Shown in pieces: positions 31,320 to 41,300 of a DNA stretch of 64,000 bases (within the stretch, counting starts at the first letter, position 1; each line of letters starts with the position of its first letter). This DNA comes from JAKAVN01 sp963734845 (GTDB lineage: Bacteria > Desulfobacterota > Binatia > Binatales > Binataceae). The position numbers and the translations under genes are program-made. A model generated the notes under the pieces. The model saw only the letters and a program-made list of their open reading frames with translations. It did not search any database and was not told the origin of the DNA. The stretch spans positions 248,001 to 312,000 of the forward strand of contig CAVTIS010000012.1 of assembly GCA_963734845.1 (NCBI GenBank), written 5' to 3'.

Positions 31320-31685
31320 ATGATCCCAAGTATCGCAGAGCTGCGAAAACGCTTGGTTCCCCTCCGTGCCTCGGATTCCGAATCTAATTCCTTGAAGAGA
31401 GATCCGCAGGTTTCGGCGGCAACCGCGCGCCCCACTCCGCCATCATTTCGCGAGTTCCTGGTGCTGCGTCAGAATCTTCCAAAGTTTGGTTCTCGCAGCA
31501 GAAGCGTGTGCAGGCTCTGTCGAAGGCCGCCCGAGTGTTCCGTCATCCTACGGCCAAGGCATCTGAAATGCCGTCCGAGCGAGATCAGCAGATGGTCGCT
31601 CGAGGGTTGGCTAAAGCACGATTTTGTATTCTTCGGAGAAAGCTACCTGTGCGAAGGATGCGCCAAGGCCGAAGGGTTCATCTAA
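31320..31685 (+). CDS. Small zinc-ribbon-like protein
   Basis: The 121-residue protein follows AGGAGG by nine bases. A basic, Pro/Ser-rich N-terminal half leads to a C-terminal module with CRLC (about 65-68) and CEGC (about 112-115), a likely four-Cys zinc site. It stands alone behind a sigma-54-type promoter, which suggests expression under a specific signal. No homologous family is recognised. Confidence 0.5.
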   Translation: MIPSIAELRKRLVPLRASDSESNSLKRDPQVSAATARPTPPSFREFLVLRQNLPKFGSRSRSVCRLCRRPPECSVILRPRHLKCRPSEISRWSLEGWLKHDFVFFGESYLCEGCAKAEGFI

Positions 31686-31753
31686 GTTTTATCGCGTGTA
31701 AGTGTACCGCGACGCGCAGATCCCTGACCGAGGCGAAGAAGATCCGCCCGGCG

Positions 31754-31960
31754 CTACGTTCTAAGCTCGTCGAGCACCCTCTTGGCCTTTCGAACATCGG
31801 TGGTGGCGAAGTCCTCGATGAACCATCCGCGGATCCTGCGAACATCGCGCGCGTCTGCCCGCGGCGGCCCCGCTTGCCGAGCTCGTTGCTGAGTTCGAGC
31901 GCGCGCCGCCCGGCCTCGGCGACGTCGAGTGCCCATCGGCCTATCCCGACCTGCAAACAC
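31754..31960 (-). pseudogene. Relic 3' end of an adenylate cyclase/TPR-ATPase gene
   Basis: The frame ends in RGWFIEDFATTDVRKAKRVLDEL, which matches the usual C-terminal end of large class III cyclase or LuxR-type ATPases with TPR repeats (GWFTEGFDTxDLKEAKxLLDEL). Upstream the similarity moves to another frame (RWALDVAEAGRRALELSNELG), so it is frameshifted as well as truncated. Confidence 0.5.
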
Positions 31961-31984
31961 TGCCCTTTAAAACACCTGGCTCGT

Positions 31985-32546
31985 TTAGCGCGCCAGATGG
32001 ACCTCGATCCACGCCGCGAAGGCGTCGATAAAGCTTTTTAGAAACTTCCGCGTGCCCTCGTTGGTGAGACTTCCTTCCTTGTCGAACAGCGCGCCGGCGC
32101 CTGCTATATAAGCCTCCGGTTGCGGCATCGCGGGCACGTTCAGAAATACCAGCGATTGGCGCAAGTGATGATTGGCGCCGAAACCGCCGACCGCACCCGG
32201 CGAGACGCTGATCACGGCGCCGGGTTTTCGATCCCAGGCGCTATGTCCGTAGGGACGCGAGCCGACGTCGATCGCGTTCTTCAGCACGCCCGGAACCGAG
32301 CCGATTGTACTCGGGCGTTACGAATAGGACCGCGTCGGCCGCCTTGATCTTTTCGCGAAACGCCACGTAGGGCGGCGGCGGGGCGTCATCGTGGTCCTGG
32401 TTGTAGAGCGGGAGATCGCCAATCTCGACGATTTCGAATTGAAGCTCCGCCGGCGCAAGCGCTATCAGGACCTTGGCAGTCATTCGATTGAATGAGCCTT
32501 TGCGCAGGCTGCCAACGAATACGGCAACTTTTCGGGTCATGCTCAT
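31985..32546 (-). pseudogene. NADPH-dependent FMN (quinone) reductase, frameshifted
   Basis: The first half (VAVFVGSLRKGSFNRMTAKVL ... AVLFVTPEYN) is a flavodoxin-like NAD(P)H:FMN/quinone reductase. After EYNR the frame is lost by one extra base near 32306. The second half resumes as VLKNAIDVGSRPYGHSAWDRKP and ends normally at 31985. Removing one C restores EYNRSVPGVLKNAIDV. The start at 32546 follows AGGAGAAACGCGTC. Either a recent null mutation or a sequencing error. An intact enzyme could reduce benzoquinone to hydroquinone. Confidence 0.8.
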
Positions 32547-32765
32547 GACGCGTTTCTCCTGGTCGATTGTGCAAAGTGGATGCGCGGCTTGGCCGTGCGA
32601 GCCGCCTGCCATCGCGAAGTCGGTAGCACGCCAATTCGATCTTGCGCCACTGCGGTATGGATGGCTACTCCGAACCTTGGAATTTCGCGATTAAGTGATA
32701 GCGTTGCGGCGCAAGGCGCGCGGCATCAATCATAGGGCGGCAGATCGCGAAAGGCGGCATATCCG

Positions 32766-33872
32766 ATGAAAAGCATCAAGGTGAACTACAGCGTTCGATG
32801 CGCCGCGGAACCGGCCAAGGGCCATAACCGCTGGCATTGCGAGATCCCGCCCGCGCTGGAAGCCGAGCCGGGTGAGGAGGTCGAACTCGAGACCCGCGAC
32901 GCGCTCGACGGCCAGGTCACCGCGGCAAGCAGCGCGGACGATCTGCTCAAGGTCGACATGAGCGTGGTGCACCCGCTCACCGGGCCAGTGTTCGTGAAAG
33001 GGGCGGAGCCGGGCGACCTGCTCGAAGTGGATATCCGCGAACTCAAGCCCGCCGCTTGGGGTTTCACGATCCAGATGCCGGGCTTCGGATTTCTGCGCGA
33101 CGAATTTCCCGACCCGTACATCGTGAAATGGAAAATCGCCGGCGGCTGGGCCACCTCGGCCGAGCTTCCGGGCGTGCGCGTGCGCGACGGTTCGTTCATG
33201 GGGACGATCGGGGTCGCGCCGTCCGAAGAGTTGCGGCGCGAGATGCTGCGGCGCGAAGAGAACCTGCGCGAGCGCGGCGGGTTTGTGCTGCCGCCCGAGG
33301 CGGCGGGCGCGGTGCCCGCGCGCGAGCCGATCGCGTCGGAAGGGCTGCGCACAATTCCGCCACGTGAAAATGGCGGCAATCTCGACATCAAGCAATTGAG
33401 CGCGGGCGCACGCCTTCTGCTGCCGGTGTTCGTCCCGGGCGCGCTGTTTTCGGTCGGCGACGCACATTTTGCGCAGGGCGACGGCGAGTCCTGCGGCACC
33501 GCGGTCGAGATGTGCGCGTCGGTGCTGGTGAAGTTCGCGCTGCGCAAGGGCGAGGCGGCACGCCACAAGATTCGCTTCCCGCGCTTCGAGCGCGACGACT
33601 ATTTCGTGCCGCCCGAACTGGCGGCGCCCAAGCGATTTATCGCGACCACCGGGATGTGCATCCGGGACAGTGTCAACGAATCGGAAAACGCAACTCTGGC
33701 GGCGCATCACGCGCTAATGAACATGATCGCGCTGCTGGTGGAGCGCGGCTGGAGCCGCCAGCAGGCCTACGCGATTTGCAGCGTGGCGGTCGACTTGCGG
33801 CTGAGCGAAGTGGTGGACGTGCCGAACTTCGTGGTCTCGGCGATGCTGCCGTTGGCGATTTTCGACCAGTAG
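32766..33872 (+). CDS. Acetamidase/formamidase family protein
   Basis: The 368-residue protein follows the FmdA/AmdA layout: VHPLTGPVFVKGAEPGDLLEV, LPGVRVRDGSFMGTIGVAPS, GGNLDIKQLSAGARLLLPVFVPGALFSVGDAHFAQGDGE and the C-terminal VVDVPNFVVSAMLP. It would release ammonia from formamide, acetamide or a related small amide. It has no signal peptide. The aldo-keto reductase gene follows after 36 bases, probably on the same message. Confidence 0.88.
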   Translation: MKSIKVNYSVRCAAEPAKGHNRWHCEIPPALEAEPGEEVELETRDALDGQVTAASSADDLLKVDMSVVHPLTGPVFVKGAEPGDLLEVDIRELKPAAWGFTIQMPGFGFLRDEFPDPYIVKWKIAGGWATSAELPGVRVRDGSFMGTIGVAPSEELRREMLRREENLRERGGFVLPPEAAGAVPAREPIASEGLRTIPPRENGGNLDIKQLSAGARLLLPVFVPGALFSVGDAHFAQGDGESCGTAVEMCASVLVKFALRKGEAARHKIRFPRFERDDYFVPPELAAPKRFIATTGMCIRDSVNESENATLAAHHALMNMIALLVERGWSRQQAYAICSVAVDLRLSEVVDVPNFVVSAMLPLAIFDQ

Positions 33873-33908
33873 GCGCGAAGCAAAGCGCAGCGAATAACGA
33901 GGAGCGTC

Positions 33909-34850
33909 GTGGAATATCGCAACATGGGAAGGTCCGGGCTCAAGGTTTCGGCGGTGGGCCTCGGCTGCAACAATTTCGGAATGAAGTGCGACGCCGAAGC
34001 GACCAACGCGATCGTGAATCGCGCGCTGGACGAAGGCGTTACGCTGTTCGACACCGCCGACATTTATGGCAATCGCGGCGGCTCGGAAGAATTGCTGGGC
34101 AAGGCGCTGGGCAAGCGCCGGCGCGAAGTCGTGGTCGCGAGCAAGTTTGGGATGTCGATGGGCGAGGGGCCCTACCTGCATGGCGCGTCGCGCCGCTACG
34201 TGATAGCCGCCGCCGAGGACAGTCTTCGACGCCTCAACACGGATTACATCGACCTCTATCAGCTTCATACGCCCGATCTGGAAACGCCGCAGGAGGAGAC
34301 GCTCGAGGCGCTCGGCGACCTGGTGCATGCCGGGAAGGTGCGTTACCTCGGATGCAGTAACTTTGCCGCCTGGCAACTGGCTGAGGCGGTGGGAATCTCG
34401 CGCGCCCGCGGGCTTCCGGCCTACGTCTCGGCGCAAAATGAATACAGTCTGTTAGAGCGCCATATCGAGCGCGAGCTGATTCCCGCCTGCCGCCATTTCG
34501 GCGTCGGGATCCTGCCCTATTTTCCACTGGCGAGCGGTTTTTTGACCGGCAAGTATCGGCGCGGGGCCGAGCCGCCCAAGGGTACGCGGATGGCGCTGCT
34601 GGAGAGGGTCGCGAAGCGGACATTGACCGAGCCGAATTTCGATTTGCTGGAGAAGCTCGAAAATTTCGCGCGTGAGCGCGGTCATACGCTGCTCGAATTG
34701 GCGGTCGGATGGCTGGTGTCGGAGCCGCAGAACTCAAGTGTGATTTGCGGCGCAACAACTCCCGAGCAGCTGAGTCAGAACGTCAAGGCGGGAGAGTGGA
34801 GGCTGAGCGCGGAAGAGCTTGAGGAAGTGGCCAAGCTGACGAATCGTTGA
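33909..34850 (+). CDS. Aldo/keto reductase
   Basis: The 313-residue protein has the NADPH-dependent AKR barrel with the catalytic Asp in LFDTADIYG, Tyr in DIYGNRGGSEELLG, Lys in VVVASKFG and His in YQLHTPD. The C terminus SSVICGATTPEQLSQNVKA is the usual cofactor clamp. The start is a GTG after CGAGGAGC. It belongs to the broad-substrate group; no specific substrate is implied by the formamidase neighbour. Confidence 0.9.
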   Translation: MEYRNMGRSGLKVSAVGLGCNNFGMKCDAEATNAIVNRALDEGVTLFDTADIYGNRGGSEELLGKALGKRRREVVVASKFGMSMGEGPYLHGASRRYVIAAAEDSLRRLNTDYIDLYQLHTPDLETPQEETLEALGDLVHAGKVRYLGCSNFAAWQLAEAVGISRARGLPAYVSAQNEYSLLERHIERELIPACRHFGVGILPYFPLASGFLTGKYRRGAEPPKGTRMALLERVAKRTLTEPNFDLLEKLENFARERGHTLLELAVGWLVSEPQNSSVICGATTPEQLSQNVKAGEWRLSAEELEEVAKLTNR

Positions 34851-34871
34851 GGATGCGCCCGCCGGCCGGGT

Positions 34872-35363
34872 TTAAGAACCGAGACGGGCGCGGATCGTGT
34901 CGGCGATTTTCTCCGGCGTCTCAGCGACATCGACGACGATCGCATCCGCCGGCTCTTCCAGCGTTTCGAATTGGCTCTTCAGGAGATGCGGGTCGAAGAA
35001 GTGACCGGCACGACGCACCAGCCGCTGCGTAATCAGCGCCTGCGATCCCTTCAGATAAACGATTTTCACCTTTGCCTCGTCGACGACGAGCAAGTCTCGA
35101 TATTTCTGCTTGAGCGCCGAGCACCCGATTACGGCGGATCGGTTCTCGGCCAGGCATCGCTCGACGAGGTCTCGAATGGCGTGCAGCCACGGCGATCGAT
35201 CTTCGTCGGTGAGCGCGATACCGCGGCTCATCTTCTCGCGATTGCGTGTCGAATGAAGATCGTCCCCGTCGTGGAACTCGCAACCGAGGCGCGTGGCCAG
35301 GAGGCGTCCGACCGTGGTCTTTCCCGAGCCTGCCACCCCGATAAGAATTATGACCATGGGCAT
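34872..35363 (-). CDS. gntK: Gluconokinase
   Basis: The 163-residue kinase has the P-loop GVAGSGKTT at 9-17, then FHDGDDLHSTRNREKMSRGIALTDEDRSPWL, CSALKQKYRD and GHFFDPHLLKSQFETLEEP, which are the signature segments of GntK. It phosphorylates gluconate to 6-phosphogluconate. Its start overlaps the MFS gene stop as TAATG, so carrier and kinase are co-translated. Confidence 0.92.
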   Translation of the reverse strand: MPMVIILIGVAGSGKTTVGRLLATRLGCEFHDGDDLHSTRNREKMSRGIALTDEDRSPWLHAIRDLVERCLAENRSAVIGCSALKQKYRDLLVVDEAKVKIVYLKGSQALITQRLVRRAGHFFDPHLLKSQFETLEEPADAIVVDVAETPEKIADTIRARLGS

Positions 35364-36613
35364 TACACTTCGGAGTGCGCCAGTGCGGGGCGCATCTCAC
35401 TCTCGCCGGCGGGAACTTTGCGCGGCTTGAGCAGGAGCAGCACCAGGAATCCCGCGAACGTCGCGGCGATCGTGAAAAGAATTCCAATCCGGTAGCTGCC
35501 GGTGTGGTCGATGATCGCGCCGACGATCGGCGGTCCAAAAAGCGCGGTTATCGCGATACTGGTGTAGAGCGTCCCCAGAACCACGCCCATCCCGGCCACG
35601 CCGAACAACTCCGCGACCACCGACGGATTGAGCGCGACGTAGCCGCCGTAGCTCGCGCCCATCGCGAGCGCGAACAAGACCAGCATCGCGTAACCGTGCG
35701 CAGCGAGCCAGATGAAATACGAAAGGCCGAGCGCGAGCACCGCCAACTGGTAGAGCCGGATGAGTCCGACGCGGTCTGCCAGCGTGCCCAGCCCGACACG
35801 GCCGAGCATGCTGGTGAGCCCGATGCAGCTGATGAGCGCGGCGGCGGCGACTTCGCTCATGCCGTGCTCGCGCGCGTACACCGGGAGAAAGACGAACGGA
35901 ATCGCGGTCGCGACGTTGGCTAGCGCGGATGATACGTAGAGCACGGCGAAGTTTGGATCGCGGACGAACTGCCCGAACCGCGGACGCGCGACATGCTGCG
36001 GGCCCGCCGGCGGCCGCTTCGCCAGCGCCGCACACAGCATCAGCAGCGCGGCCGCCGCTATGCCCAGGATCACGTACGAGCGGCGCCATCCCAGATGCAT
36101 GATCAGCTCGCCCGATAGCGGCGGAACCGTGAGCGTGCCCGCTCCGATGCCCGCGACCGCCAGGCCTAGCGCCGTGTTGCGCCGCTGATCGAACCATCCG
36201 GCGATCATCGAGATGAGCGGCACGTAGCAGCACGACACGCCGATCCCGACGCCCAGGCTGTAGGTGAAATAGGCGAACCACAGGCGCGGGATGAACGCTG
36301 TCAGAATCACTCCGCCACCCGTGGCGAGCGCGCCCGCCGCGACCACCGGCCGCGGCCCGAAGCGGTCGGACAGATAGCCGGTGAGCGGGCTCAGTGCGAA
36401 GTAGAGTGCGGCGGTGATCGAGAAGATGGCCGAGGTGGCCTCGCGCGTGGCGCCGAACTCCAGCGCCATCGGCTTGAAGAATGCGCCGAAGCTGTAGGCG
36501 ACGCCAAACAGGGTGAAGCAGGCGAGGAATCCCGACGCGACAGTCAGCCAGGCGCGAGCCGAGTCGAGGGCATCGCCAATGAGGGCGGCCGGGTTGTGTG
36601 TGCGGCGTGACAA
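35363..36613 (-). CDS. MFS transporter, monocarboxylate-carrier type
   Basis: The 416-residue protein has twelve membrane segments and the MFS loop motif GYLSDRFGPRP after the second or third. The first segment (GFLACFTLFGVAYSFGAFFKPM) is typical of the MCT/oxalate-formate antiporter group. Coupling to gluconokinase suggests that it may carry a sugar acid, although known gluconate permeases usually belong to another family. Confidence 0.88.
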   Translation of the reverse strand: MSRRTHNPAALIGDALDSARAWLTVASGFLACFTLFGVAYSFGAFFKPMALEFGATREATSAIFSITAALYFALSPLTGYLSDRFGPRPVVAAGALATGGGVILTAFIPRLWFAYFTYSLGVGIGVSCCYVPLISMIAGWFDQRRNTALGLAVAGIGAGTLTVPPLSGELIMHLGWRRSYVILGIAAAALLMLCAALAKRPPAGPQHVARPRFGQFVRDPNFAVLYVSSALANVATAIPFVFLPVYAREHGMSEVAAAALISCIGLTSMLGRVGLGTLADRVGLIRLYQLAVLALGLSYFIWLAAHGYAMLVLFALAMGASYGGYVALNPSVVAELFGVAGMGVVLGTLYTSIAITALFGPPIVGAIIDHTGSYRIGILFTIAATFAGFLVLLLLKPRKVPAGESEMRPALAHSEV

Positions 36614-36776
36614 GTTGTCGCGACTATACAGTGGCAGGCGCTCGATTTCGAATCATTGTGTGCTCTGCGGAACACGATCGATTCGAAAACGACGGCTGGA
36701 CCGAGAGCGGGAGCGCGCATCGGATGCTAGAAAATAGAGGAGTGGAGTAGCTCGTTGCGATTCACCTGGAGGCCTT

Positions 36777-36923
36777 ATGTCACCTCTGCTTTTGATTCTG
36801 ATCCTGCTTTTGCTGTTTGGTGGCGGCGGCGGTTATTACGCCTATGGCCCCAGTGGTGGACTCGGAATCGGCGGTCTCGTGCTCATCATATTGATCGTGC
36901 TCGCGGTCACCGGGCGTTTGTAG
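36777..36923 (+). CDS. DUF3309 family small membrane protein
   Basis: The 48-residue protein follows GGAGGCCTT. It has two hydrophobic segments separated by GGGGGYYAYGPSGGLGIGG, the layout of the short DUF3309 proteins common in soil bacteria. Function unknown. Confidence 0.78.
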   Translation: MSPLLLILILLLLFGGGGGYYAYGPSGGLGIGGLVLIILIVLAVTGRL

Positions 36924-37287
36924 GCTCGCTCGCCGTCACGGCTATTCGGTAGATACACGTCGGGAGCGGACTGTCCGCCCGTAGCCTCCTAACGCATTCA
37001 ACCACAGGTCGCCCTCGCTCTGCAGTGCCGATGCGGGCGACACCGGTGTACGCTCCCGACCGGTGCGGTCCTACCACATTCAGTATCGGTGGCGAGTGCT
37101 TGGTTTTGCCCTGCATTCACGCCAGGTATTCAACGCCAGGCAGAAGCTCTCCGGTCCGGCCGCCGTAGAACCCGGAAACTCGACTGCGAGCGGTGAAGCA
37201 CGGTCGGCCAAGTAGGCATCGCCGCAGCTTTTGGCACGGACGCCGGAACTCGAACCAGCAAGATGCTTCGCCGCCCGCGCGCTCCGT
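36924..37287. other. Intergenic region, no supported gene
   Basis: It contains a 10-bp inverted repeat (GTCGGGAGCG at 36959-36968, CGCTCCCGAC at 37051-37060) and a small ACACCGGTGT palindrome near 37039. These could be part of an old repeat. I see no frame with a ribosome-binding site or recognisable content. Confidence 0.35.
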
Positions 37288-38220
37288 TCAGCGCGGCAGG
37301 AATTCGTTTACCACGCCGCCAATCAAATCCTTGGATGCGATACGATCGAGCGTGTCGAGGTCCCACCCTCCTTCGCGATAGAGCGAGCGCGCCGGTTCGG
37401 GCTCGGCATAGATACCGACGAGATCGCCGCCGACCACGAAAGTCCGTCCGTTGACCCCAACGGCGGCATCAGTGCATAGCCACACCACCAGCGCCGCGAC
37501 GTGTTCGGGCTTGTTCTGCAGGCCGCTCCGATCGATCGCCGGGGCCGCCGTCGGCCCGAGCGTCGCACGCATCCGCTCGATAGCGTCCGCCGCGCCCTCA
37601 TCGAAGAGCCGGGTCGCCGCGCGCGGCCGTATCGCGTTGCATCGTACGCCGTAGCGCCCGAGGTCGCGCGCGACGGTCCGCGTCAGTCCGACGATTCCCT
37701 CTTTGGCTGCCGAATAGCTTGCTTGTCCGAAATGGCCGAGGCCTGATTCGGATGACGTGTTTACGATCACGCCGCTTTTCTGTTCGCGAAAAATCGGGCT
37801 GGCGAATCGGATAGTCGTGAAATGGCCCTTCAGATGCACCGACATCATCGAGTCCCAGTCATCCTCCGTCATGTGAAAAATTATTTTCGGCCGCACGGCG
37901 CCGGCATTGTTGATGAGGATGTCGAGCTTGCCGAAGGTATCGATTGCGGTCTTGATGATGCGCTCGCCACCTTCCATCGTGGTGACGCTGTCGATGTTCG
38001 CCACCGCCTCGCCGCCGGCGGAGCGAATTTCCGCCGCCACTTGTCCCGCGATGCTCTGGTCGGCGCCCTTGCCGAGCATGTCCGTGCCGAGATCGTTGAC
38101 CACGACCTTGGCGCCTTCCGCCGCAAGCAGCATCGCCTCCGCGCGTCCGATTCCGCGGCCCGCCCCGGTTACGATTGCCACCTTGCCCTTGAGTCTCTGC
38201 TTTCCCTGTTGCGTTGCCAT
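37288..38220 (-). CDS. Short-chain dehydrogenase/reductase
   Basis: The 310-residue protein has the SDR cofactor site TGAGRGIG, NNAG, Ser in NTSSESG and the YSAAKEG active-site pair. The C-terminal extension (about 240-310), with WLCTDAAVGVNGRTFVVGGD, resembles the SDR domain of multifunctional hydroxyacyl-CoA dehydrogenases. It likely oxidises a hydroxyacyl-CoA or similar alcohol with NAD(P). Confidence 0.88.
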   Translation of the reverse strand: MATQQGKQRLKGKVAIVTGAGRGIGRAEAMLLAAEGAKVVVNDLGTDMLGKGADQSIAGQVAAEIRSAGGEAVANIDSVTTMEGGERIIKTAIDTFGKLDILINNAGAVRPKIIFHMTEDDWDSMMSVHLKGHFTTIRFASPIFREQKSGVIVNTSSESGLGHFGQASYSAAKEGIVGLTRTVARDLGRYGVRCNAIRPRAATRLFDEGAADAIERMRATLGPTAAPAIDRSGLQNKPEHVAALVVWLCTDAAVGVNGRTFVVGGDLVGIYAEPEPARSLYREGGWDLDTLDRIASKDLIGGVVNEFLPR

Positions 38221-38310
38221 CTCTGTCTCCGTTGATTTGATGCGCTGCTCCTGCGAGCGAGCCTATGAATAGCGCCGAATCGCGCGCCATGCGAGAGCGC
38301 CGGGCGCGTT

Positions 38311-41300
38311 CTACTGAACGTTATCTGGCGGAGTCGAGCGGACGGGCCGCGGAGTGCGCGTGCCGAGCAAATAGATTCCGCCGGCGATCGCGGATGACAG
38401 CAGCATCGCCAGCACCAACCCACCGATGACTGCGACTGCCAACGGCTGTTGAACCTTGGCGCCCGCGCCATAGCCGAGCGCGAGCGGCAACAGGCCGGCA
38501 GCGGTTGCCAACGTGGTCATTACGATCGGCCGCAGCCGCACTATCGCCGCGTCGGCCAGCGCCTTGGCGGGCGCGACGCCCGAGGGGACGCCATGCTCGG
38601 CGCGGTCGAGCAGTAGGATGCCATTTTTGGCCGTGATGCCCGCGACCATGATGACGCCCATGAATGACGAGATGTTGAGCGTGATACCGGTGAGCGCCAG
38701 CGCGGCGAAGCTGCCGACCAGGCAGGCCAGCGCTGCGATAACCGTGCCCAGCGCAGGTGCGAGCCGCCCGAACTCCCACAACACGATCAGCAGCACCATC
38801 ACCAGCCCGGTCGCCATCACCAGCGCAAGCTGATGGAATGCCTGCTGCTGCTGTTTGTAGAGCCCGCCCAGTTCGAGCGATACGCCCGCCGGCAGCACCA
38901 TCTTCGAGAGCAGCGGCGTGATCTCGTTAAGCGCGGTGCCGAGGTCGATGCCCTCCAAACGCGCCGTGACCGGGACGACCCGGCGCAGGCGCTCGCGGGC
39001 AATCTCGGTGGTCTCGCCGGCCCATCGCAATTCGGCCACCGAACCCAGGGCAACGGTGCTCCCCGACGACGTACGCAGCTGCATCTCGGCGAGCGCGGAC
39101 AGATCGTGATGGAAATTCGGCGGATAGCGCACGCGCACGTCGAGGAGCCGGTCGCCGGTGCTGAGTTGGGTAGCGACGGTGCCTTCAATCGCGGTTTGCA
39201 GCGTGGCGCGGATGTCGTCGGCGTTAAGCCCATAGCGTGCGGCGGAGGTCTGGTCGATTACGATTTGTTCCTTGGGACTGCTCATCACAATTCCGTCGAA
39301 AACGTCGACCACTCCTTTGACCGCGCTGATCTCTGTGGCCACACGGCGCGCGGTCGTCTCGATCGACGCCTGCTCGGAGCCGAACACCTTAACCTCGATC
39401 GGCTGCGGCACGCCCGAGAGGTCTCCGATAAGATCCTGCAGGACTTGCGAGAACTCGATATGTACGCCGGGCACCGCGGCCAGGGTGCGTCTACGCACAT
39501 CATCCATTACCTGGTCGATCGATCGGGAGCGTTGCTGCTTGAGCCGCACCGTGAAGTCGCCGCGGTTCGATTCGGTGAGGAAGAATCCCAGTTGTGTGCC
39601 GGTGCGCCGCGAAAATGCCGCCACCTCAGGAGTCGCGCGCAGGATGTCTTCGATCTTGCCCAGCAGCGCGTCGGTGTCCTGGAACGTGCTGGGCGGCGGC
39701 GTGATGTAATCGAGCACGAAACCGCCCTCATCGAGCGCGGGCAGATAATCTGTCCCCACGGCACGGTAAAGCAGGAATGCTACGAAGAAACACGCAAGGG
39801 CGGTGACGAGCGCCAGCGCCGGCAGCCGGATGAACGGGCGCAACTCGGCGAGAAAGGCGGTGCGCATCGCGCCGAACACCCGTCCCGGCGGGCGGCTCTT
39901 GCGCCGCCAGCGCCCGACCAGCTCCTCGAGCGCGGGGGTAAAGAAAACCGCCAGCGCGAGCGAGATCGCGAGACCGCCGCCCAGCGTGATCGCGAGCGAA
40001 CGAAAGAACAGCCCGGTGATGTCCGAGACGAAAACCAGCGGCATGAACACCGCGATCACCGTGAGCGTCGAGGCAATGAGCGGGCGGCTAACCTCGGCTA
40101 GCGCGCTCTTAACCGCATCGCTGGTCGAGAGCTTGGTCGAATGTCCGCGATGGATCGCCTCGATCATCACGATCGCGTCGTCGATGAAGAGTCCGATTCC
40201 CGCCGCGATCCCACCAAGCGTCATCATGTTGAACGTCAGCCCGCACAGCGCCATCACCACCAAGGTGATTGCGATAGTGCAGGGCACCACCACCGCCGCC
40301 ACTAGCGCGCTCAGCACGCTCAGTGTGAACATCCACACCACCGCGACCGACAGCACCAGTCCGAGCACGATCGCGTCGCGCACGCTGGCGACCGACTCGG
40401 CCACCAGCGCCGCCTGGTCGTACGAAAAGGAGAACTTGATGTCCGGGTAGCGACGGCGGAACTCGGCGACGATCGCGCGGGTTTGCTCGGCGATGGACTG
40501 GGTGTCGCCGTCAGGCGTGCGCGAGATTCCCACCAGCAGCGACGGGCCGTCCTGGCTGGTCGTGCGGATGTAGTCCTCGGTGATGCCCGGATCGATCGAG
40601 GCAACGTCGCGCACGTAAACCGGATGGTTGTTGACGGTGGCAATCGGCACCGCCAGCAGTTGATTGCTCTCATTCAGGCCGCCGGTGACGACCGTGAGGA
40701 GCATCCGATGCTGGTCGAGCAGGCGGCCGGCAGTGGCGCTCACGTTGGCTTTCTGCAGCCCGGTCACTATTTGGTCGGGAGTGAGTCCGTGCGCGAGCAT
40801 CCGCGCCGGATCCAGCCGCACCACGTACTCGCGGTGCTTCGCGCCGACTATCTCGGCCCGGAAAACGCCCGTGATGCGATGAAGACTCGGCACCAGGTCG
40901 TAGGACGCGACGTCGGTAAGCTCGGCCAGGTTGCGCATGCGCGAGCTCAGGCTGAGATCGAGAATCGGGAAGGTTCCAGTGCTTAGCAGGCGCGTATCCA
41001 CGGTGGTGCCGGGAGGCAAATTGGCCCGGACCTCCGCGAGCGCGGCGCCTAGCAGCTCGAAGCTGGTCGTGGGGTCGTTGCCCTCGGCGAAGTTGACATC
41101 GACCTCCGCGCTGCCACGCGTGGTGGTCGAGCGCACAAGCGTCGTTCCGGCCACGCTGTAGGCTGCCTCTTCCAGCGGGCGCGTCACCGCGATCAGCATC
41201 TGGCCGGCCGGAAGCGCCGCGTTGTCGGCGAGGATAATGGCACGATGGAAAACAAACTCGGGGAAGACTGCGTCGGGAATCGACCGCGCAAGGATCACGC

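Noticed and set aside
38833..40101. 422-codon open frame on the plus strand
   Set aside because: Antisense to the RND permease, with a composition of Arg, Gly, Glu and His typical of shadow frames.
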